Shown: positions 57,545 through 64,000 of the stretch, one piece after another
Position numbering within the stretch: position 1 is the first letter of the stretch
Layout: each line of letters begins with the position of its first letter
Source of the DNA: Wyeomyia smithii
Taxonomy: Eukaryota; Arthropoda; Insecta; Diptera; Culicidae
DNA length: 64,000 bases
Direction: 5' to 3'
Assembly: GCF_029784165.1 (NCBI RefSeq)
Contig: NC_073694.1
Span: 168,296,118 to 168,360,117 of the forward strand
The notes under the pieces: model-generated
Database searches by the model: none
The model's input: the letters and a program-made list of their open reading frames with translations, nothing else
What the model was told of the DNA's origin: nothing
Program-made: the position numbers and the translations under genes

Positions 57545-58613
57545 ATGCTAAGGAATCGGAATCAAATGAAAATGTTGACCGTTTACAAGCCTGGTTGGAA
57601 GCAACATTTTGAAGTGATGTTGAACGGCGAGGAAGGTAGAAGAGTCGTCGAGGGAAACAGGATAGAAATCCAATGCGGTTTTCGAGCGAGACGATCTACA
57701 ACGGACCAGATGTTCACCTTGAGACAGATCCTCGACGAGCTTCGAGAACACATTTTGCAGACACACCATCTGTTAATAGACTTGAAGGGGGCGTACGATA
57801 CAGTGAAACCCAACGAGCTGCGGTAAATTATACAAGGTGTCCCAACAAAACTAATTACACTGTTACGTGCGCTGCTTGACGGTTTCACATTAAGCGTCAA
57901 GACAGCGAGCGAATTTTCGGACGCGTTTGTGGCGAGGTGACGGGCTCTCTAACTTGCTGTTCAACATAGATTCAGAAGATGCAAGACGAAGGACAGGTGT
58001 GCAGAGGACCGGCACCATCATCACGAAGTCTCACATGCTTCTGGGCTTCGCGGACGACGTTGATATAATTGGTGTTAACCGTAGAGCGGTTGAGGAGGCC
58101 TACACGTCTGTTAGAAGAAAAGCCTTTAGAATTGGACTCACCATAAACACTGCCGAAATGAACTACTTGATGGCTGGCAGAGAGCGTGGTAGTTCTGCGT
58201 CTGTTGGTGCTGCTGTGGAGATGGATGGGGATGCTTTGAAGTAGTCGACGAATTTGTGACATGTGACAACGAGGTGAGCACCGAGGGGAAGCGACGGATT
58301 GTGGCAGCGAATAGGGCTTATTACATATTGCGTAGCCAGCTTAGGTCCCGTAGCCTATCGTGAGAAATTCGCGCTCTATAGGACTCTGATCCTCCCAGTG
58401 GTGCTCTACGGACACGCACGGATGACGGAGGAGCCACCAGCAAAGATTATATTTAGCAAAGAACCGGATAGAGGCCGACAACTTCGAGGCAGATCTCGCA
58501 CGCGTTGGATGTGTGCTGTCGACGAGGATGCCAAAGCAGCGGAAGTAAGGGGAGACTGGGAAGGAGCAGCCCAAGACCGAGTTTTGTGGAGGCGTATTTT
58601 GGATTCGGCATAG
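57545..58613 (+). pseudogene. RTE-type reverse transcriptase remnant
   Basis: Fragments in order: QCGFRARRSTTDQMF, LLIDLKGAYDTVKPNELR, RGDGLSNLLFNIDSED, LLGFADDVDIIG (catalytic box intact), ANRAYYILRSQLRSRSL, YRTLILPVVLYGH and WEGAAQDRVLWRRIL. Same family as 18606-20128 but a different copy, with several frameshifts and deletions. It ends where a minus-strand endonuclease fragment of the same kind of element begins. Confidence 0.75.
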
Positions 58614-58629
58614 GATCTCAACGATCTGT

Positions 58630-59215
58630 CGCCATAAAAGTGAGTAAAAGTAAGTGTGTTTCGGCCCGATCACCTGCCTGTATATCGCCTCCCGTCCTAC
58701 TTGAACATTCATATCACCGATGACGATATCATAATCCCGTTTCAGACAGCTATCACACATCTGCTCCAACTGCGCTTCTTCCTCGTCGTTGAGTCTTCTT
58801 TCGTGTGAGCAGTGCACGTTGATGATGCTGTAGTAAATGAACCGAGTAGTAAATTCTCAAAAAAGTAAATTCTCAAAAAACACATCCTCGCGCTGATCGG
58901 GTGCCACAGCTTTAGTTAAAGGTAGCCTCTCGATGTCTGCTTTTCCGTACATTCTATCCCAACTAGCAAAGTTCTTGCAGCGCTAAGATTTCGAAATTGC
59001 GTAGATTGGATGCAATATATATGGTCCTGTCGCAGCCGTGAAAGCACAACGCTCTGCAGTTCGCCAAGGTCTTTGCCGATTTTTCGATCCGTATTTAATT
59101 CTTCGATATTTGCAACGTTTAGTGTTTTGCGGGCGGCTTGTTGGGCCTTCCCTAACCCCCTGTCTCGCCGCAAGACAATCGTGTCGGCTCCGTTTAGCGT
59201 CCCACACTGACACCA
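58630..59215 (-). pseudogene. RTE-type endonuclease and 5' region remnant, opposite strand
   Basis: The minus strand encodes LKRDYDIVIGDMNVQVGREA followed by IYRQVIG, the 'GD-N-Q-GRE' block of RTE APE-type endonucleases (58640-58800). Further upstream on that strand, VANIEELNTDRKIGKDLGEL (58916-59173) resembles the element's N-terminal region. It therefore points away from the RT piece next to it: an inverted composite. Confidence 0.6.
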
Positions 59216-59364
59216 GGACGATGGTCAGCAGCTCCTGACACGAAGATCTGACGCACCAATCTCTTAGCTACTGTCGGATAACAAGATTGCCCAGGTTACG
59301 CCAACCAGTTGTGTCCATGTTTCAGTTGGCAGTCAATTGTGATCGAATGACTCTACTGAACTGT

Positions 59365-59569
59365 CCCAACTGAAGATAACTTTTTCAGAGACTTAAATAA
59401 GTTTTCCCATTGGCCAACTTAGAAGCGGCGAGCCCGGCAAGCAATTATTTTGTACTTCTGCATACATTTAGGGCATCAAAATTCACAGAAATGGTTAAAA
59501 AGATATATTCATCTAGGATAACTATTTTGAGCTACGGGACATCATTTTTTCCGATTTTGTTAACCAGTG
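59365..59569 (+). mobile_element. MITE with CACTGGT termini, partial copy 3
   Basis: The GAAGCGGCGAGCCCGGCAAG block and the right end AACCAGTG match copy 1 (1576-1854); the left end is lost or diverged. The right end lies 97 bp upstream of BTB exon 2, within the intron's branch-point neighbourhood. Confidence 0.55.
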
Positions 59570-59666
59570 TAGCGTGAAACATAATTTGATTGAACTCCAA
59601 TTTTCAAATTTTTTACACCAATTAGTACAGACCACATCTAACCATCTTTCTTTTTTCTTCTTGCAG

Positions 59667-62600
59667 CTGTTGGCTGGCCAACGATTTGTGGACGTGACGC
59701 TGGCCTGCGAGGGTCACCAAGTGCACTGCCACCGGCTGGTGCTGGCCGCTTGTTCGACCTTCTTCGAAAATCTGCTGGGCGAAAATCCGTGCAAGCACCC
59801 GATCATCATCCTGCCGCGGGAGATCAAACTTTGGGCCATCCAGGCGTTGGTCGATTTCATGTACAAAGGAGAAGTGAACGTATCTCAGGCCGGCCTGCCA
59901 GATCTGATGAAGTGCGCCGAAATTCTAAAAATTCGCGGACTGTGCGGCTCGGACGCGGCACTTAATCTCAATCACATCAACAGCCCCAGCAGCGGGGCCG
60001 GTGGTATTGGCAGCAGTAGTAATAGTGGTAGTACGGTGCCGGTTGGTACCGTGAGTCATCCGAACAGTTCGTCGAATCCATGTGGCCAAAGAGGCAGCAG
60101 TGAGTACATTGATCACGAAAATAAAATTACATTAGATGACGCTTAGTCGTTGCAGGTCCTCAACGTGTAGAGCACGGAAAATCACAGCAGAATAGTGCAC
60201 TCAGTGGTACCAAAACAGGTGGTAATTTCCTGCACAGTCTCAGCCTGCAACCGGTAGCATCGTCGACGCCCGCAAAGGCATCTAGTCAGCAGCAACTGCA
60301 AGAGCAGGAGCCACAAAGCAGTCTTCAGCAGAGCGGCGATGATAGCGACAACGGAGGCAGCGGAAATGAAATGTGCATCAAAACGGAAGATCTGATCATA
60401 GGTAGCGATAGTTCGGTTAGAACCATACATAGGAATTAGATTATTTTTTTGATTCATTGTAGATGAAGACGCAGATAAAGGTGACGATGAAGATGATGTG
60501 GAAATGGAAGGAAACGACAAAAACCAAGCAGGTTAGTGATTATCTTAGGTATTTGTACCCAAAACCGGACAATGACCGACAAACTAAATCATAAAATAAC
60601 TGACCCAAGCTTGTATCAGACGATCGTTTCCGAATTTATCAGAAACGCAACAAACTGTGTAGAATAATTAGATTATTTCGGAACCAATCGTCTGCACACA
60701 AAATAAAGCCCCTGTTTACATCAGTTAGGCAACAGTATTACTCGATACAGCCTAGATAAAAGAGGAACTCGTGAATCGATTCTAAAATAAAATTTCCTTC
60801 GGTATTAACTCACATGATAATCTGCGGGCACGAATTCGCTTATAGTAACGCCACGATGACGACGAGCGTGCGGTTGGTAGGAAGTTGTATAGCTTGTTTC
60901 CCTGTTGGCAACAATAACAGTTCAAAATAGGCCAAACACACTAAATCTCGGACGCGCGGTTGTCTAACTATTGTGCCCTTCTTTCTTTCTCTCGCCCTGT
61001 TCTGCCTCCCAATAGAGGACGACGATGCCATCGAAGATGAAGACATTGACGATTACATCGAAGATGTAGACCAGGAGCGTCTCGGGCCGCTCGACGAGCG
61101 AACGCAAGAGCGTCCCAGCAGTCGGACAAGTAATAGTAACAATGAATGCACGATCACCGTCACGGACGACAACAGCATTGAGTGTACTAGCTATCGCACT
61201 AATTCCAAACGAACATCTCAGACGAAACAAGTGACCTCCCTGTCGTCATCCTCCCCCTCTTCGCCTCCTCCTCCTCCGCCGTCGTCATCGTTGCTGTCGA
61301 TACTAACGCGTGGCTCAATCCGGGTGAAATCGAACGAAAATCTCTTTGAAAACTATAAACAACAACAATATAAACCAAAGCAGGAGAAAGATCAACCACG
61401 AGAGCAAAGAATTACTAGGCAATCCGCGTCACGACAGCACTTTTTCGCGCCCTACGGTGTCGGTGGTAACGGTGGTGACGATGGTGATGGTGGTGGTGGT
61501 GGTTGTGGCTTAAGTGTTGACGGTGGGACTGATTCCGGTGTACCCGGTCTTCCCTCTTCTTTAGTGTACAATCGAAATACGATGGATATCTACGTGAAAC
61601 CAAAGAGAGATGGCGGCGGTACCAGCACAGCCAGTAATCCGGATATATCGCTTGAAGAAGGTGGTAGCGAACCTTCCACCGATGGCTACGAAAACATCAT
61701 TTGTTCACCCAACTTTCCCCAGCTCAGCGTCAGTGCGATGGGAAGCTATCAGGACGATGACTACGATGATGAGTTCGATATACAGATTCTGCCAGATGAG
61801 AACTCACTGACAAATGGCGAGAGCGATGGTGATGAGCTGAACTATAATCCTCCGCCGTTACTTCCATTCGGCAATTCCGAAACCAGCATCACACGTGTGC
61901 CATCCGCTGCTACCAAAGGATCGATGCGAACAAACGGTGGACCTGGAGGAGCCCTGCTTACGCCGCGCCGCTACAGCCGCCAATCTGGTGGACGAGGTGG
62001 TAGACTGCTGAGTCGATTGACCCGCGATGGTGGCGCGAGCAAAGGCTCCGTATCGAATGGGATCGCAATTCCACCGTCGGCCTTCGTACTGAGAAATCCA
62101 CGGGGTAACCAGCCCCGGTCGTACAATACGGATGCCTTGTGGTCGGCCCTGATGGACGTCAAGGCGGGCGAGAGCATATACAGGTATGTGCGGTTATCGA
62201 AATGATGTGGTTCGTAAGGGATCGTATTTCTTAAACATTTCAGTACGTTCTGATTCGGTTTGATTCGTTCTGATTATTGTTTCTATGTTTTCATCCATCG
62301 GTTTAGTTTTAATGTCTGGTCTGATTCTGGAAATCTGTGTTTTGCTCTTCTATTTGTTCTCTCTGCCTCATAGAAGCAAAATTCCTAAAAGTCTCATAAT
62401 AAAAATGGAGCTTATTCTTGTGTACAACTTTGAAGGCCATAGATTCACAATACTCTATGAGCTCATACCAATATGAGGGATATTTATTGGTACGGGAAAT
62501 AGTTGAAAGTTCCTTCTATGTTTGGCTGCTCTGTAATTGCAGTTACTTTACTTAACGTTAACGGAGATCCGCAAAACTGCTACTAATGCAACGAACCGAA

Positions 62601-63290
62601 AGTTTGTAATACTTATAATATTTTCAAAAACCGCGAGGTTTAATGACGAAAAAATCAGGCGGAAATATGAAGAATAAAACTAGAAACCATCGAAATTACG
62701 TTTTGCCGCGGTCGCTCGACACTTTATTTTGTCGAACCCAAAATTATATTTCAAGCGTGTAATTTGAACATTTTGCTCAACAGCTCTCCTGAGGTTTTTC
62801 TTCTTTTTACAATAGTGAACACTTATACTTTAGCTTGATTTTACATTTTGTCTGATAACAATCGCTATCCTGAATTGTGGTCAAGTCCATAAGTCATAAT
62901 TCATTATTCATGATTCAGATGAATGTAAAATTTGAAGAAACGAGTCTTGATTACATTACTGTTTAAGTTCCCATTTTCATACCGTATGTTATTTAGTACT
63001 TAACAAAAGCTCTCATAATTTCGTTACTTTGTTAACCTTACCTATTATTTCTTTCCGCATTTTCTTTTCATTCGATTTTTGCATTGTTTTCCGTCCCGGA
63101 TGCATGCGCACACAGAGCCTCACAAATCCACAAAGTTCCTCGCAAGACGCTCCGCAACTGGATGAAACGGTGGGACATCAAGTCCGCCTACCCAATGCCC
63201 CGGCAGCTGAAGGAAGCCGCCGAGAAGAAGCGCATCATCAAAGAACTGACTGAACAGGCGCAACATCTGAGCGACGAGCCAACACAGTAG
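59667..63290 (+). CDS. BTB/POZ-Psq transcription factor, exons 2-6
   Basis: Exons 59667-60099, 60156-60401, 60463-60531, 61016-62183 and 63116-63290 join, with 49781-49858, into a 722-aa protein; all borders are GT-AG and phases match. BTB domain at residues ~15-125 (FVDVTLACEGHQVHCHRLVL, ILPREIKLWAIQALVDFMYK, CAEILKIRGLCGSDAALNL). The middle is low-complexity: Ser/Gln-rich, then strongly acidic (DDAIEDEDIDDYIED), with a Gly run. The C-terminus is a pipsqueak helix-turn-helix split by the last intron (LWSALMDVKAGESIYR joined to ASQIHKVPRKTLRNWMKRW). Such proteins dimerise through BTB and bind DNA through Psq as nuclear regulators. Drosophila CG3726-type proteins look closest from memory, but I leave the symbol open. 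Confidence 0.9.
62184..63115. other. Last intron of the BTB-Psq gene
   Basis: 932 bp, GTATGT donor and CACACAG acceptor, AT-rich, no other feature seen. Retaining it would add six codons and a stop (to 62205), truncating the protein before the Psq domain. Confidence 0.6.
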
Positions 63291-64000
63291 TACTAGCGTT
63301 ACATTCGCCATAGTGATAGAGTGTGCGGAACCACTTCCGAATCGAAGAAAACGGCACCGGAAACCAATATACATATTTATATATTCATTTTATACAAACA
63401 AATGCAAAGAGAAAAATAGTCAGTTAGTCGGTTTGTTGATAGCAAACCGCTAGGGGAAGACAAAGTTAAGAACCCTATAAATAACAAAAAATATATATTT
63501 TCAGTTTTAGATGCTAAGATTCGAATACCATAGAGAGCGAGAAAGCGAAGATGTGCAAAACTTCCTTGAGAAAATGGAACGCAAAAAAGGTTCAAAGCAA
63601 AATCTAGTTCGGTAGCGTTAAGGTTATGTTTTTCGAAAACATATAAATGTAATCAATGAAAAAAATCTCTTAATTTTAGTTCTATTAGTTTACGTACACC
63701 ACACCAATACACACATACACAAACACATTCATTGCGAGTGTGGGATTTGATTTCTCCCAAAGCAGCACTACCTTGGGTAACACTGATGTGTACTTTGGTG
63801 TCGCTAGATCGACGTACTTTCATATAGGATGTAGTAGACTCTATTTCTAGTCAAATGTTGCAAAACCAACACCACTAACATTTTCCCAAGGGCTTTATAC
63901 GATTCTAGGTTAGTAAACGCTTTAGTCACGAGTACGATCGGTTGCAATGACCATTTTTTACCCTTTTTAAAATAGGATATATCTTCATACGATGTGTAAT
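63291..64000 (+). other. BTB-Psq gene 3' UTR and downstream DNA
   Basis: After the TAG at 63288 the sequence is A-rich and non-coding. Candidate polyadenylation signals were not fixed. No further gene is recognised before the window ends. Confidence 0.45.

Noticed and set aside
61415..61603. His-rich minus-strand frame
   Set aside because: Shadow of the Gly-run (GGTGGT repeats) in the BTB-Psq coding exon.
1..64000. CRISPR array, prokaryotic operon or integrated virus
   Set aside because: No regularly spaced short repeats, no prokaryotic gene layout; all reverse-transcriptase sequence is explained by non-LTR and copia elements.

Overview
This is a eukaryotic window, most likely from a mosquito (Culicidae, probably a culicine). 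The evidence is spliced genes with GT-AG introns, AT-rich and transposon-packed introns, insect cuticle and BTB-Psq genes, and transposon families typical of mosquitoes (ITmD37E mariner, I/Loa-type and RTE-type non-LTR elements, copia, tRNA-derived SINEs, many MITEs). The species is inference. No bacterial, viral or CRISPR-like system was found.

Four host genes are supported. (1) The 3' part of knickkopf (knk), + strand: one exon at 3443-3554, a 19.2 kb intron, then seven exons at 22785-24908, one of them a 21-nt microexon; the 5' exons are not in view. Its product is a GPI-anchored DM13/DOMON protein for cuticle chitin. (2) The nuclear exosome 3'-5' exonuclease Rrp6/EXOSC10, + strand, 37370-40438, five exons, 943 aa. 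(3) EME1/Mms4, - strand, 40573-41487, tail-to-tail with Rrp6. (4) A BTB/POZ-Psq transcription factor, + strand, with a 26-codon first exon at 49781-49858, a 9.8 kb intron and five exons at 59667-63290 (722 aa).

Most of the rest is mobile DNA. The knk intron holds hAT-like MITEs, two related composite elements with promoter-like motifs and internal tandem arrays, a SINE, two ITmD37E mariner remnants (one apparently inside a Tc1-like remnant) and an RTE-type reverse transcriptase fragment. Between knk and Rrp6 lies a copia element (26405-30684) with both LTRs, a PBS and a polypurine tract; its gag is split by a pogo-like element that itself carries a MITE and a SINE. Upstream of the BTB gene is a full-length I-type non-LTR element (42535-47929) flanked by a perfect 12-bp target-site duplication. 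Its ORFs are nearly intact, but the RT motif reads FADE instead of FADD and two in-frame stops separate the RNase H part. The BTB intron holds a ~670-bp palindrome, several MITEs, and oppositely oriented RTE fragments.

The host genes have no obvious functional link beyond synteny. The strongest candidates for novelty are mobile elements and their remains: the palindrome at 53119-53793, the composite pair at ~6205-7765 and ~16610-18085, the FADE element, and a TTA-target MITE family present three times. Exon boundaries were read by hand from splice signals, reading phase and protein-family continuity; no alignment was run.
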